NCBI GenBank assembly: GCA_036365145.1
Contig: JAEOAD010000982.1
Coordinates: 5,668,001-5,732,000, forward strand
Direction of reading: 5' to 3'
Length of the DNA stretch: 64,000 nucleotides
Origin: Orientallactaga sibirica
Taxonomy: Eukaryota; Chordata; Mammalia; Rodentia; Dipodidae
The notes beneath the pieces are model-generated. The model was not told the DNA's origin. It worked only from the letters and a program-made list of their open reading frames with translations, and did not search any database. Each line of letters starts with the position of its first letter. Position 1 is the stretch's first letter. The position numbers and the translations under genes were made by a program. Below, piece after piece: positions 21,266 to 31,990 of this stretch.

Positions 21266-22001
21266 TTTTTTAAGTAATATATTGAAGATACTCAAAAACA
21301 ATAAAAACATCCCCAGTTTTTATATTCTAGCAAAACTGACATTCAAGTACAAATTTAAACAAGTCAGGGAGTGTTATTTCCAAGAGAAGTCTACAGTAAT
21401 CCCCCTTTATAACCAAATGAAATGGTCCAAGGATAGTACCAAAATCAATTATATCTAGTAACCAATATGGCAACCAAATGGCTAATGGGTGGGTAGTGTA
21501 TACAGAATGGAGACACTGGACAAAGAGATACTTCATATCCTAGGTAGTATCATCACACTACTTAGAATGCTGCACAGTTTAAAACAGATGAATCTTCTAT
21601 TTATGGGACATTTTGTTTGATATTTTCTAACTGCAGTTAACTGCAAGTAACTGAAATCTCAGAAAACAAGACAATGGAAAAAATAGAGTGTTATTGTGCT
21701 AGACAATGAGATTAGAAAAGTAGAGTAACTGGATAGGCATAACCACAGGATGATGTGTAGTACTACATATATAATAATTGATACACAAAAATGAATTGCA
21801 AGTTAAATGTGAATGTTTGCAGTATGTAATGGAAGCATACTCAGAGCATATGAATATAGAATAATCATTTCACAATGAGGCAATACTAAAGAGAGAATAA
21901 GGAAAGGTCTCATTGGCTGTTTTAAGCAATCATATTGGTGATGGTAGCAGTTGTATTATTATTTTTAGATACTTGTGTTTGATATCGAATTCAAACAAAG
22001 G
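21266..22001. other. Single-copy-like DNA
   Basis: AT-rich, no recognised repeat, frames of about 65-69 aa on opposite strands without domains. Confidence 0.55.
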
Positions 22002-22355
22002 TGTTGTGGTTACAATGTGAAATACCCCCATCGGCTCATGTGTGAAAACTTGGTTCCCAACTTGTAGCACTGTTTAGAAAGGTTGTGGAACATGGAAGTA
22101 ATGGAGTCTAGCTGAAGGAAGAAAGTCACTGTGGGGCAGGTCTAGATGTTTGAAAGCCAGCCCCATGTCCTTTCACCCTCTGCTTCCTGGTTGTGAATAC
22201 AATGTGCCTAGCTCTGTTGCATGCTTCTGCCTGCAAGCCTTCTTTGTCATGATGGACTTTATTATCTTGAAATGGTAAGCCAGGATAAACCCTTTCCTCT
22301 CTTAAATTCCTTCTGGTCAGGTATTTGGTCATAGCATAATGAAACTAACTATTAT
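22002..22355 (+). mobile_element. Solo MaLR-like LTR, sense
   Basis: Begins 'tgttgtggttacaatgtg', then 'cttggttcccaacttg', 'ggatgatggactt'-type text and 'ggataaacc', ending 'gaaactaactattata'. Same family as the 48-kb LTR. Confidence 0.75.
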
Positions 22356-22579
22356 ACTGTATAATATTTTAATTTCCTTTATTCAGGGTTCTTGCAAATA
22401 TGAGTCATTGGTATGGAAAAGTGATAAAATTTTCACATACAAATCTGTAAGTATTACTGTAAGCTAATAAAATAATCCATCTTGAAAATTTTTTCGGCTC
22501 TTTCCCTTGTAATATCCTAGAATTAAAGTCTGATAAATAGCAATAAAAATCCTTGGCATCATCCAAGATTGTGATTTTT

Positions 22580-22735
22580 TTTTTTTTTTTTGGTTTTTCG
22601 ACATAGGGTTTCACTCTGGTCCAGGCTGACCTGGAATTCACTATGTAGTCTCAGGGTGGCCTCGAACTCACAGCAATCCTCCTACCTCTGCCTCCCAAGT
22701 GCTGTGATTAAAGGCGTGCACCACCACGCCCAGCT
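22580..22735 (-). mobile_element. B1 SINE, reversed, young-looking
   Basis: Perfect 15-bp TSD AAGATTGTGATTTTT (22565-22579 and 22736-22750). Full length with a clean T tract and 'ccaccacgcccagct' head. Confidence 0.96.
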
Positions 22736-22874
22736 AAGATTGTGATTTTTGAGATACTGTTGCCCAGAGAAGGATGCCAAGGAATTTGGAGAAATGATTA
22801 GTTTCTAATGTGGAACACAAAATATAAAAAGTGACCTCAATTTTATCAGAGCAGGCATTTTAAAAGTCATCAAT

Positions 22875-23028
22875 AAACTGAGCGTGGTGGTACATGCCTT
22901 TAATCCCAGCACTCAGGAGGCAGAGGTAGGAGGATCACCATGAGTTCGAGGCCACCCTGAGACTACATAGTGAATTCCAGGTCAGCCTGAGCTAGAGTGA
23001 AACCCTACCTCGAAAAAACAAACCAAAA
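22875..23028 (+). mobile_element. B1 SINE
   Basis: Perfect 13-bp TSD AAAAGTCATCAAT (22862-22874 and 23029-23041). Full-length consensus text. Confidence 0.96.
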
Positions 23029-23231
23029 AAAAGTCATCAATGACTATATGTCAAAAAGACTCATATAAAAGTTTCTCCATGACCAAAAATGGGATGAATT
23101 GAACACCAACTATAATAACTGAAACGGATTCAATACCATGTATGAAAAGCCAGAAGTTCATGATTAAATATATTTTTAATTAGTTATTGTTTTGCATTTG
23201 GTTAACTCCCAATACCAAAAATTGGTTACAA

Positions 23232-23391
23232 GCCGGGCGTGGTGGCGCATGCCTTTAATCCCAGCACTTGGGAGGCAGAGGTAGGAGGATCGCCTTTAGT
23301 TCGAGGCCACCCTGAGACAACATAGTGAGTTCCAGGTCAGCCTGTGCTAGAGTGAACCCCTACCTCGAAAAACCAAAAAAAAAAAAAAAAA
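23232..23391 (+). mobile_element. B1 SINE, young-looking
   Basis: 9-bp TSD TGGTTACAA (23223-23231 and 23392-23400). Near-consensus 'gccgggcgtggtggcgcatg', with a long A tail. Confidence 0.96.
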
Positions 23392-24200
23392 TGGTTACAA
23401 TCCATGTTGAGCTTTTGATCAGAAAGACCTACAAGGTCACCAAAACAAGACAGGCTTCTGCAAAAGCACTTGATTACCTGTCTGAGGTAAAAGGTAAAAC
23501 CCTATTGCTGAAGACACTGCATAATGCCAATGCAGAACATTGAGAGATCCAGCTGAATCTGAAAGGAAGTCAGTTCCCAGATGGTTAGTCCATATGGTGC
23601 TAAAAAGTGCTACATGAGCTGCTGGAGGAAAATGGCCAACAGTGTTATAAGCAAGCAGAGGACACTGCTATATGAAAACAACCAACCTGACAAGATGTGC
23701 ACAACTGTGCAATAGTGGCACACATCCTAGGTGAGTAACCAATGACTCTTTTATTGCCTATGAGACCTTCTTAGTGGAAAGGAATGCATAATTAAGGAAC
23801 CCTGGAATTAAAAACCAAGTCAGAACCCTATGGAGACCAAGATAATGGACTCAATGAGAAGCTCCCACTAGCCTTCATCTACAGTGAGGTTACACTCATT
23901 AAATCACTATAAATTAACAATGCTTATACCCTTTAACCCATCTTGATCTCACTCTCATTGGAGAATCTGTTCTTGTTTTTCAGAAAGCAGCAAGAACCGG
24001 GGACAACCATAATCTACCAAGAAGACAAGGATAGCTGACTTCCTGACAGGAGATGAACCAGCCCTCACACAGCAGGCAGGGCCCAGGGGAAACCACACAG
24101 GAACTGGAAGATGAGCAGGAGTGCTGCTTCCATGGAAAGCCTGACAACCTGGGACAGGGTGATGCAGACAGACACTGAGGACACTCAAAACACACCAAAT
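23392..24200 (+). mobile_element. L1 3' UTR, sense
   Basis: Shares the layout of the 3' UTR at 32.4-33.2 kb: 'gcacttgattacctgtctg', 'aggtaaaaccctattgctga', 'tagtggcacacatcctag', 'aaccatgaga'-type block, then 'gatgagcaggagtgctgc'. Non-coding; the minus-strand frames of 77-79 aa are incidental. Confidence 0.8.
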
Positions 24201-24736
24201 TTAGATGTAGGCATTGCACATTTAACAGCTATGTTAACACCATGATATGAGTGAAATTCAAATACTGTGGCTCTTGAGGGAAAAAAATCAGCAACAGATA
24301 GTCTTTACAAATAGACTGAACCTGGATCTTATCATGTTTTCACACTCAGGTACAGGAAGTACAAAGGAAAATATATAATAAAATATAGATCTACAGGTAA
24401 GCAGACACCATTGTCCAGGCTTGGGGATACTCAATAGTCAACTGAAATACTTTAACAGACTGTAAGAAAGGACAGAATCAACAGAAGACATGGAAAAGGA
24501 CACTGTAGACTAAAAGTGAGATAAAAAGCATAAAATTAGAAAGATATGCTGTCTAGAGGTACATATATATGGCACAACTACACAGAAATGTATTAAGCAA
24601 TTACTATAAAAGTAAATGTAGTGAGTGCATGGAGGGGGTAGAATGGGGATTGAATGAGTTGGGACATGAGATGTATGAGGGGGCTTCTGAAACATTTGTT
24701 ATGTTCTATTTTATCAGGTTAATATCTACAAAGGTT
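24201..24736. other. Single-copy-like or old repeat DNA
   Basis: May continue the preceding L1 tail for some distance, but I cannot match it. No gene. Confidence 0.45.
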
Positions 24737-24925
24737 GGGCTGGAGAGATGGTTCACAGTTAAAGGCACTTGTTTACAAAGTCTGCCAGTCAAGGTTTGAT
24801 TCCCTAGTACCTATGTAAAGCCAGATGCACAAAGTAGTGCATGCATCTGGATTTCATTTGCAGTGGCAATAGGCCTTGGCTTGCCCATTTCCTCTCTCTC
24901 TCTCTCTCTCTCTCTGTCTCGCTAT
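24737..24925 (+). mobile_element. B2/Dip-like SINE
   Basis: 'gggctggagagatggttcac', 'aaagccagatgcacaaagt', (CT)n; tail lost. Confidence 0.9.
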
Positions 24926-25015
24926 AGTTATGTAGCTTCTGCACCTGGGTTTCAGTTTACAATACAAAGTTTAATGAAAGGGGTATAAAAGTAGTAACAC
25001 CCTAAATTACCAAGT

Positions 25016-25366
25016 TTGGTGATTTGAATGTAAAATGTCCCCCATAGGCTCATTTGTTTGAATATTTGATCCCCAGCTGGTGGTGCTATTTGGGAAGGTA
25101 TAGGGACTTTGGGAGGTAGAGACTTGCTGGAAAAGGCATTGGGGTATTATAGCCCAGCCCTGCTTGCCACACTCTTCTTGCTCTTGCTACTTCCTCCATG
25201 CTGATATGAAGATGTGATGCCTGGCTGTCTACTCCTCCCAGGCTTTCCTCACCATGATGAGACTTCTGCTTGAAACTGCAAGCTAGAAATAAACTTTTTC
25301 CTTCCATTAGCTGCTTCTGGGCAGGTGTTTTGTCCCAGAAACAGAAAAGTAAACTGCTATACCACA
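25016..25366 (+). mobile_element. Solo MaLR-like LTR, sense
   Basis: 'gatttgaatgtaaaatgtcc', 'gatccccagctggtggtg', 'aaataaactttttcc', 'gggcaggtgttttgtccc'. A 162-aa minus-strand frame at 25086-25574 crosses the LTR border and has no domain. Confidence 0.78.
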
Positions 25367-25671
25367 GACAGACAGGAGCAATTCTATAATGGTAAGAATC
25401 CAAAAGGACGCCTGAAGAGCTGGAGCCAAGCACAGGGTGAGCAGTATGGAGCACTTGCATTGAGAAGTCAGGGGATTTGAGTAAAGTTCTTTGGTTGAAG
25501 AGCTCAGAGATCCTCTGTCCTGAGTAAGTATGCTGAACTAAAAGAAAACACCTTTTATCCACATAAGCTGTCACTAGGGAACAAGTTACGATTCAGCTTC
25601 AGCAGGATTGATTCAGAGATTCAGTTCTCCAGTCAGAGACAGACAAGCTGTATCAAAAAAAGCAGTAGAAG
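25367..25671. other. Single-copy-like DNA
   Basis: No repeat or gene recognised. Confidence 0.5.
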
Positions 25672-25880
25672 GGGCCAGAGAGATGGCTTATCAGTTAAGG
25701 CACTTGCCTGAAAAGCCTTAAGGACCCAGGTTCTACTCCCTAGAACCATATAAGACAGATGCACAGGGTGACACATGTGCACAAGATGGCACATGCATCT
25801 GGAATTTGATTGCAGTGGCTAGAGGCCCTTGCATGCCAATTCATTCACTCTCTCTCTCTCTTAAAATAAATAAAATATTT
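25672..25880 (+). mobile_element. B2/Dip-like SINE, long form
   Basis: 'gggccagagagatggctt', the extra 'gacacatgtgcacaagatgg' block, a short CT tract and an AAATA tail. Confidence 0.92.
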
Positions 25881-26029
25881 TTTAAAAGAAAGTAGAAAGT
25901 CATAAGTGTAGAGCACCACTATATTCACCCCAAACACCAAAAGTATTTATGGACCAAAGAAAGGCTGTGAATAGGGAAATGTTTAATAAAAGAAGAAAAG
26001 TAAGATCAAAAAAAGAAATATAGTAATTT

Positions 26030-26230
26030 TCTTTATTTTTATTTATTCATTCATTCATTTGCAAGGAGGCAGAGAGAATATGAGCACACAAAGCCTCTTG
26101 CTGCCGCACACAACCTCTAGTTGCATGCATGACTTTGCACATCTCACTTTACATGGGTACTGGGGAATTGAACCCAGGCTGGCAGGCTTGACAAACAAGC
26201 ACTTTGATCACAGAGCCATCCCCCTATCCC
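26030..26230 (-). mobile_element. B2/Dip-like SINE, reversed
   Basis: TTTATT/TTCATTCA-rich end, 'ggcagagagaatatgagc', 'tttacatgggtactgggg', 'cagagccatccccctatcc'. Confidence 0.88.
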
Positions 26231-26347
26231 TGCTTCTTTTCAAGTCTGGGTTTTGCTATGTATCCCAAGCTGGCCTCAAACTGATAATCCTTCTGCCTCA
26301 GTCTCCCAAGTGTGGAATTACAGGCATATGCCACCACACACATCTCA
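26231..26347 (-). mobile_element. Old B1 SINE, reversed
   Basis: 'tttgctatgtatcccaagct', 'tgcctcagtctcccaag', 'ggcatatgccaccacaca'. Head-adjacent to the preceding SINE. Confidence 0.75.
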
Positions 26348-26859
26348 AGGGAAAATTTTGAAATGGAGTGTCCAAATAGTCTGAAAGCAATAGAGACCTG
26401 CTCACTGGTTATCCATGGAATTCTGATCCTTCCTGGAACATAAAGACTTCTTCTCCCCCCCACCATCTGATATTGTCCACTTTTTTTAAGGTGAGGTGTC
26501 TCCTCATGGCCTCCAAGCATCCTTGGATTTTCTACATAGAAAAAGCCTTCTATTTTCCCAATAATCTTAAGTTCTTGGACACTTAAGCAAAGGAAAAATC
26601 CTCCAGTATTTTCTGCTTTATCTACTGAGGCCACAAGTTTACTTCAACATGGGAAATGGGAGTTACCAGAATGCTCAGGAAGTGGTAAGCACAACTTTAT
26701 AACTATGCAAATGATGAAATACAACTTCAAAATTATGAAAATAAGTGGGAAATGATGCAGGCACAAAGCAGTGTAACTGCTGGCCAGAACTCCCACTCAG
26801 GGCTAGATTCTATGAGAAACATCAAGCCCCCAACATATGCTAGATTAAGGAGTACTATT
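26348..26859. other. Single-copy-like DNA
   Basis: No recognised repeat. The 136-aa minus frame (26224-26634) starts outside and runs into B1/SINE sequence. Not a supported gene. Confidence 0.5.
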
Positions 26860-27177
26860 TTTATGTGTGTGAATGTATGTGCACATGTGTGTGTGCTGGC
26901 GCGCATGTGCACACATGCCTGCATATTAATGAGATGCATGTCCTTGTTTATTTTTACATGACGAAGTGAATCTTAGCTGAGTATTGTGTGCATGCATGTG
27001 TATACAGGTACAAATGTGTGTGCAACTCTGTGTGCACATGCATGTGGAGGACAGGACAGCCTCAGGTGTTCTTCCTAAGGAATGCTGTCCACCTTTTTTT
27101 GAGACAGACACTCTTAGTGAATCTGGAGTTCCCTATTTGGCTAGACCAAATAGCTGGTCAGTGAGCCTCTAGACTAC
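26860..27177 (-). mobile_element. B4 SINE(s), reversed, diverged
   Basis: GTGTGAATG/TGCACATG-rich stretches, then 'catgtggaggacaggacagc', 'ttttttgagacagacactc' and 'gtcagtgagcctctagac'. The reversed head is missing. Two TG-rich blocks suggest a partial duplication or two copies. Confidence 0.7.
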
Positions 27178-27190
27178 AAAACACTATTTC

Positions 27191-28504
27191 TTATTTATAT
27201 TTTTTTTATTTTTGACACCTTTGTAGATGTATATAATGTATTTTGATCTTATTCCTCCTAATAACCCTCTCTTATCCCCTTACCCTCCCATTTATACTCA
27301 TCTTCTTCCCCATTAATCCCTATCTTACTTTTATTCCATTTATGATCCGCTGAGTTAAATTAGGGCTGCTTGCATGATCATGGATGGGAAGTTATTTATT
27401 GTGGAATGGTCAACTTACCAGTGGCTACACCACTGGTGAACGTGACCCCACTCTCCAAGCAACTGTTAGCGGCCATTAGCTACTCTGGGAAGTATGAGGT
27501 CTCATGAACTCTTCCCCCATCCACGGTGAAATATTGGCAAGCTGATGTGAGTGTAACCACCCTGTCCAAAGGACAGCCTTTCACAGCCCTCTTCGCCAGG
27601 CTCCTGCTCTTGCATTCTTTCCCATCCCTCTTCTGTAAGGTTACCTGTGCCTTGGATGGGGTGGTTTCAATGTCTTCTTTAAGGGCAAGTGCATAGTACT
27701 AATTCAATTATTCTTGGCAATTTTGTCAGTTATGTATCTCTGCATTAACCTCTAGACATTGTAGTAAGAAACTTCTGTGATTGACATTTCAAGAAATACT
27801 CATCTATAGAAATAAATATAAATATCTAGAAGACAGTTTGACCTCTGTTTAGCAGAACTGCAGTATTATACTTCACCTCTAGAGCCCATATCCCTAGCCA
27901 CAGGCTTTTTGCCAGGTTTACAGTACCAGACAGTAATTCACTCCTATGGAGAGGGCTTCAAGTCCAATCAGAAAGCAGTTAGGGGCTGGAGAGATGGCTT
28001 AGCGGTTAAGGCGCCTGCTCGCTAAGCCTAAGAACCCGGTTCCAATCTCCAGGTCCCACATTTAGCCAGATGCAGTGACACAAGGGTGCAATGCCGCACT
28101 TGCCCACAAGGGGGCGCACACATCTGTATTTCGTTCTCAGCAGCTGAGAGACTGCTGGCGTGCCCATTCTCTGTCTCCCTCTCCTTTTCTCTGTCTGTCT
28201 CTCTGTGTGTCTCTCTCCAAAAATAAAAATAAAATAGAAAGCAGTTGGTTACTCTTATGACATTCATGCCAGTATTGCACTAGTGGGCACATCTTTCTTG
28301 GCATGTCAGTTATGAAGTACCCAGGGTCCATAGATGGGTAGTACTTTTGATGAATTTTCTCCCCCAGCAGCTTTTATAGCAACTCCTGGTACAGAGAAAA
28401 TTTGTTGGCTGGGAAGAAGCTTCCAGTTTAGGTCCAACTTAGTTTTTCTACACCCTGCAACTGAAACATGTGGTGTCTTCCATAATAGAGATTTACCATG
28501 AATC
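27191..28504 (-). mobile_element. Rodent L1-type non-coding 3' segment with TSD
   Basis: Flanked by AAAACACTATTTC at 27178-27190 and 28505-28517. A T-rich stretch follows the left copy, so the element is probably in minus orientation with its A tail at left. Text such as 'ggtcaacttaccagtggc', 'acttcccccatcc'-like and 'tgccagtattgcactagtgg' is familiar from an abundant rodent repeat that I associate with Lx-type L1. The exact family is from memory. A SINE splits it at 27981-28235. Confidence 0.6.
27981..28235 (+). mobile_element. B2/Dip-like SINE, long form
   Basis: Perfect 11-bp TSD AGAAAGCAGTT (27970-27980 and 28236-28246). Near-consensus long form with 'cacttgcccacaaggggg'. Confidence 0.97.
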
Positions 28505-28517
28505 AAAACACTATTTC

Positions 28518-28707
28518 CTTAGTGTTTTTATTTATTTATTTTCAAGGAGAGAAAGAGAGAGAATCTGGGCGTTCCAGAGCTTCCTACCAATGTAAAAGAA
28601 CTTCAGATGTACGTCTGGCTTTACATGGGGACTGGGGAATCAAATGCAGGCCATTAGGTTTTGTAAACAAAAGCCTTTAACCATCTTTAAGCCATCTCTT
28701 CAGCCCC
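28518..28707 (-). mobile_element. B2/Dip-like SINE, reversed, same target as its neighbour
   Basis: Starts after the second AAAACACTAT and ends at a third copy (28708-28717). Ends 'taagccatctcttcagcccc'. Confidence 0.93.
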
Positions 28708-28748
28708 AAAACACTATGTTTAATGTATGTTAAAATAAGGTATAAAAG

Positions 28749-28965
28749 GGCTGGAGAAATGGCTTAGTGGTTAAAGGCACTTGCCTGTGAAGTCTAGAGA
28801 CCCAAATTCAATTTCCCCGTACTCATGTAAGCCAGATACACAAGGTGGCTCATGAGTCTGGAGTTCATTTGCAGTAGCTAGAGGCCCTGGTGCACCCATT
28901 CTCTTGCTTGCTCGCTCTCTCTCTCTCTCTCTCTCTTCCTCTTTCTCTCTGTCTCAAATTAATCA
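28749..28965 (+). mobile_element. B2/Dip-like SINE
   Basis: 'gggctggagaaatggcttag', 'gccagatacacaaggtgg', CT tract, and 'ctgtctcaaattaatc'. Confidence 0.92.
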
Positions 28966-29297
28966 AATTAAAAAAGAAAATGTTTAAAACAAATAAATAA
29001 AAATAAAATAAAATTGAAAAAGACAGAATAATCTACTCACACAACTTAGTACAACCTTAGTTCCTTCTCAGTAACTGCTGGAAGACTTTCAAGTAACACT
29101 GGTATTAACTCTTGTAGTTGTTACCTGGTCCATGGGTGCAAATGTGTTGCACTTGAATATTTTATCAAAGTGTACCATAAGCCAACATTGAAAGCTCTTC
29201 AAAATACCCATAGACAAACATATCTCTATGAATAAAGAAACAAATATTCATTGATAACTTTTCACAAGCACCATATAAATTCACATCTTTATCATGT
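28966..29297. other. A-rich then single-copy-like DNA
   Basis: An A-rich SINE tail to about 29025, then no recognised feature. Confidence 0.5.
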
Positions 29298-29491
29298 ATT
29301 TTTTAATTAATTTATTTATTTTATGAGAGAGAGAGAGGCAGAGAGAGGGAGAGAATGAGTGCATCAGAGTCTCTAGCCACTGCAAATGAAGTACAGATGC
29401 ATGCACCACCTTGTGCATCTGGCTTTACATAAGTACTGGGGAATTGGCTTTGCAGGCAAGTGCCTTAAACGCTGAGCCACCTCTCATCTCT
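29298..29491 (-). mobile_element. B2/Dip-like SINE, reversed
   Basis: 'tttattttatgagagagag', 'gatgcatgcaccaccttgtg', 'cgctgagccacctctcatct'. Confidence 0.9.
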
Positions 29492-29782
29492 TTACCATAT
29501 ATTTTGTGCATGTGCATGTGTGTGTAGAAGTTAGAAGATAATCTGAGATTCCTTCAGGTACTGTGCACCTTTTGTTGAGACAAAATCTCTCACTGGCCTG
29601 GAACTCATTGAGTAGGCTAGACTGATTGGCCAGTGAGTTCTAGATATCCACCTCTTTCTGTCTTCCTACTGATGGGATTAGAGTGTACATCACCATGCTC
29701 AGCTTTTTCACATAGGCACTGGAGTTCAAATTCAAACTCAAGGAACTTTGTTGATTAAGCTATCTCCCAAGTCTTGTTTTTG
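29492..29782 (-). mobile_element. B4 SINE, reversed
   Basis: TGTGCATG-rich lead, 'tttgttgagacaaaatctct', 'ggccagtgagttctagatat', 'tacatcaccatgctcagc', 'ttgattaagctatctccc'. Confidence 0.85.
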
Positions 29783-29949
29783 TCATATAAATCAGAGTTT
29801 TTCTTCACAATTTGTACTTATACTTTCATCCATGAATAATAATAATATCTCTGGGGTATAAGCAGCCTTAAATTTAAATTTAAACCTGAACATATATTTC
29901 ATATTAGATATAAGAATGTCCCAAAATATAAAATATATATTGTATGGAA

Positions 29950-30027
29950 TTATCCAGGCTGACCTGGAATTGTGTAGTCTGGATGCATCCTTACCTCTTT
30001 TGGGATTTGCGCCACCACACCCGGCTT
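29950..30027 (-). mobile_element. B1 fragment, reversed
   Basis: 'tatccaggctgacctggaat' and 'cgccaccacacccggctt', with the middle deleted. Confidence 0.75.
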
Positions 30028-30097
30028 GGATGCATTATTTTGTTCATAGGCAAAAAGGCAACTCTCCACTGGCTATTAATTAAAAGGTAAACATTTA

Positions 30098-30308
30098 AGT
30101 GCTGGAGAAATGATTCAGCAGTTAAAGGCACTTGCTTGCAAAGCTTGCCAGCCTGGGTTTGATTATCCTGTACCCATATAAAGTCAGATGCACAAAGTAG
30201 CTCATATGTGTGGAGTTCATTTGCAGCAGCAAGAGGCCCTAGTGTGCCTATTCTCTTATTCTCTCTCTCGTACCTAAGTAAAATATTTTCAAAATAAATA
30301 ATTAAAAA
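30098..30308 (+). mobile_element. B2/Dip-like SINE
   Basis: Between TAAACATTTA at 30088-30097 and 30309-30318. Standard head and internal blocks, with a short CT region. Confidence 0.92.
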
Positions 30309-30318
30309 TAAACATTTA

Positions 30319-30454
30319 GGCAGAGGTAGGAGGCCAGGCCACCCTGAAAAAAGTTAATTCCAGGTCAGCCTGGACCAGAGTGAAACCCTACCTCGAAAAA
30401 CCAAAAAAAAATAAAAATAAAAAAATTAATTAATTAATTAATTAATTAAATAAA
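30319..30454 (+). mobile_element. B1 SINE, internally deleted, with (TTAA)n tail
   Basis: Second insertion at the same target; the third TAAACATTTA lies at 30455-30464. Lacks the B1 head. The tail holds an (ATTA)n of about 7 units. Confidence 0.9.
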
Positions 30455-30489
30455 TAAACATTTAAGAGTAGGCCAGGCACAAAAAAACA

Positions 30490-30980
30490 GGTACATGGAA
30501 CAATAGAACAGAAGATCAAGGTATGATTTTGAGTAATTACAGCTACTTGACTTTGACAAAGGGTCCAAAAATACTCACTGGAGAAAAGACAGCATCTTCA
30601 GCATATGGTGCTGGAGAAACTGGACAGTCATGTAGAAGAATGAATTTGGACCACCTCATCTCACCTTGCTAAAAAGCAACTCCAAATGGATTAATGACCT
30701 CAATATAAGACCTGAAACTCTAACACAACTAGAAGAAAAAATAAAGAGAATACTCCAAGATAAAGGCATAGGGAAAGACTTTCTGAATAAGACCCCAGTA
30801 GCACAGGCAATTAAACAATCACACTCAACAACTGGGACCTAATGAAACTAAAAGCTATTGGACAGATAAGCAAACCATCAACAGAGTCAATAAACAACCT
30901 ACTGAATAGGAGAAAATCTTCACCAGTTGTACCTCTGGCAGAGGCTTAATATCTAGAATCTGCAAACAACTCAAAATTCC
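30490..30980 (+). mobile_element. L1 ORF2 C-terminal region, sense (part 1)
   Basis: L1 ORF2 text: 'acaaagggtccaaaaatac', 'gtgctggagaaactggac', 'ccaaatggattaatgacc', 'aagactttctgaataagac', 'aactgggacctaatgaaac'. Stops and indels break the frame. Continues at 31367. Confidence 0.93.
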
Positions 30981-31121
30981 AAATAACCCACGACCCCATG
31001 GGGAATACCAGCAACCCCACTGAGGAGGGCCTCCTGCAGAATGGGGGTAGAGAGGAGGGAAAAGGTGGTACCAACACATGATGTATGCATACAAAGTACG
31101 TTCTTAAAATAAAATCAAGTA
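30981..31121 (+). mobile_element. Younger L1 3' tail inserted in the L1
   Basis: 'ccccatggggaataccagca', 'ccactgaggagggcctcc', 'gggggtagagaggaggg', A-rich end: the terminal 140 bp of the local L1 3' UTR. Left flank 'aataaccca' and right 'caacccact' are pieces of the host L1 motif. Confidence 0.85.
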
Positions 31122-31366
31122 GGGCTGGTGAGATGGCTTAGTGGTTAAGGCACCTGCCTGCAAAGCCTAAGAATGGTTGTTCAGATCTCCAGGTCCCACA
31201 GTTAGCCAGACACAAAAGTGACACAAACACAATGTCACACATGTGCACAAGAGGGCGCATGCGTCTGGAGTTTGTTCACAGAGGCTGAGAGGCCCTGGTG
31301 TGCCCATTCTATCTCTGTCTCTTCCTCTCTCTGTCTGTCTCTCTCAAATAAAATTAAATAAATAAA
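31122..31366 (+). mobile_element. B2/Dip-like SINE, long form
   Basis: Sits directly on the A-rich end of the preceding L1 tail. Head 'gggctggtgagatggctt', block 'gtgcacaagagggcgcatg', AAATA tail. Confidence 0.94.
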
Positions 31367-31990
31367 TGAAGCAACCCACTCAAATAAATAAAGCAGGCAA
31401 CTGAATAGAGTTCTCAAAGGAAGAAATACAAATGGCCAAGAAACACCTAAAGAGATATTCAACACCTCTACTCATCAGGGAAATGCAAATTAAAAACTCT
31501 ATGAGATTCTAGCTCGCTCCAGTCAGAATGGCAACCATCAAAATACTCAAATGATAGCAAATGATGGTGAGGGTGTGGGAGAAAAAACCCTCATCCACTG
31601 CTGGTGGGAGTGCAAACTTGTACAGCCACTATGTAAATCAGTATGAAGATTTCTCAAAACACTGAAAATAGAACTACCATTAGATACAGATACACCTCTT
31701 TTGAGCATATACCCTAAAGACTGTACTATTTACTTCATAGACATTTGCTCATTTTTGTATCGCTGTTTCTTTCACAACAGCCAGAAACTGGAATCATCCC
31801 AGATGTACATCAACATACTGACGGTTAATGAAGATGTGGTACATATACACAATGGAATTCTACCCAGTGGTAAGGAAAACCAAAATGATGAAATTTGTAG
31901 GAAAACAGATGGACTTGGGGAAAAAATCATGCTAAGCGAGATCTCACAGGCTCAGACAGACATACACCACATGTTCTCTCTCACATATAC
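31367..31990 (+). mobile_element. L1 ORF2 C-terminal region, sense (part 2)
   Basis: 'gttctcaaaggaagaaatac', 'gggaaatgcaaattaaaaac', 'ccactgctggtgggagtgc'. At 31834 the frame reads MWYIYTMEFYP, a hallmark of the ORF2 C terminus, but stops lie upstream and downstream. Pseudogenic. Confidence 0.95.

Noticed and set aside
25086..25574. Longest open frame, 162 aa, minus strand
   Set aside because: It runs across the border of an LTR into unrelated DNA, has no recognisable domain, and its length is expected by chance in 64 kb.
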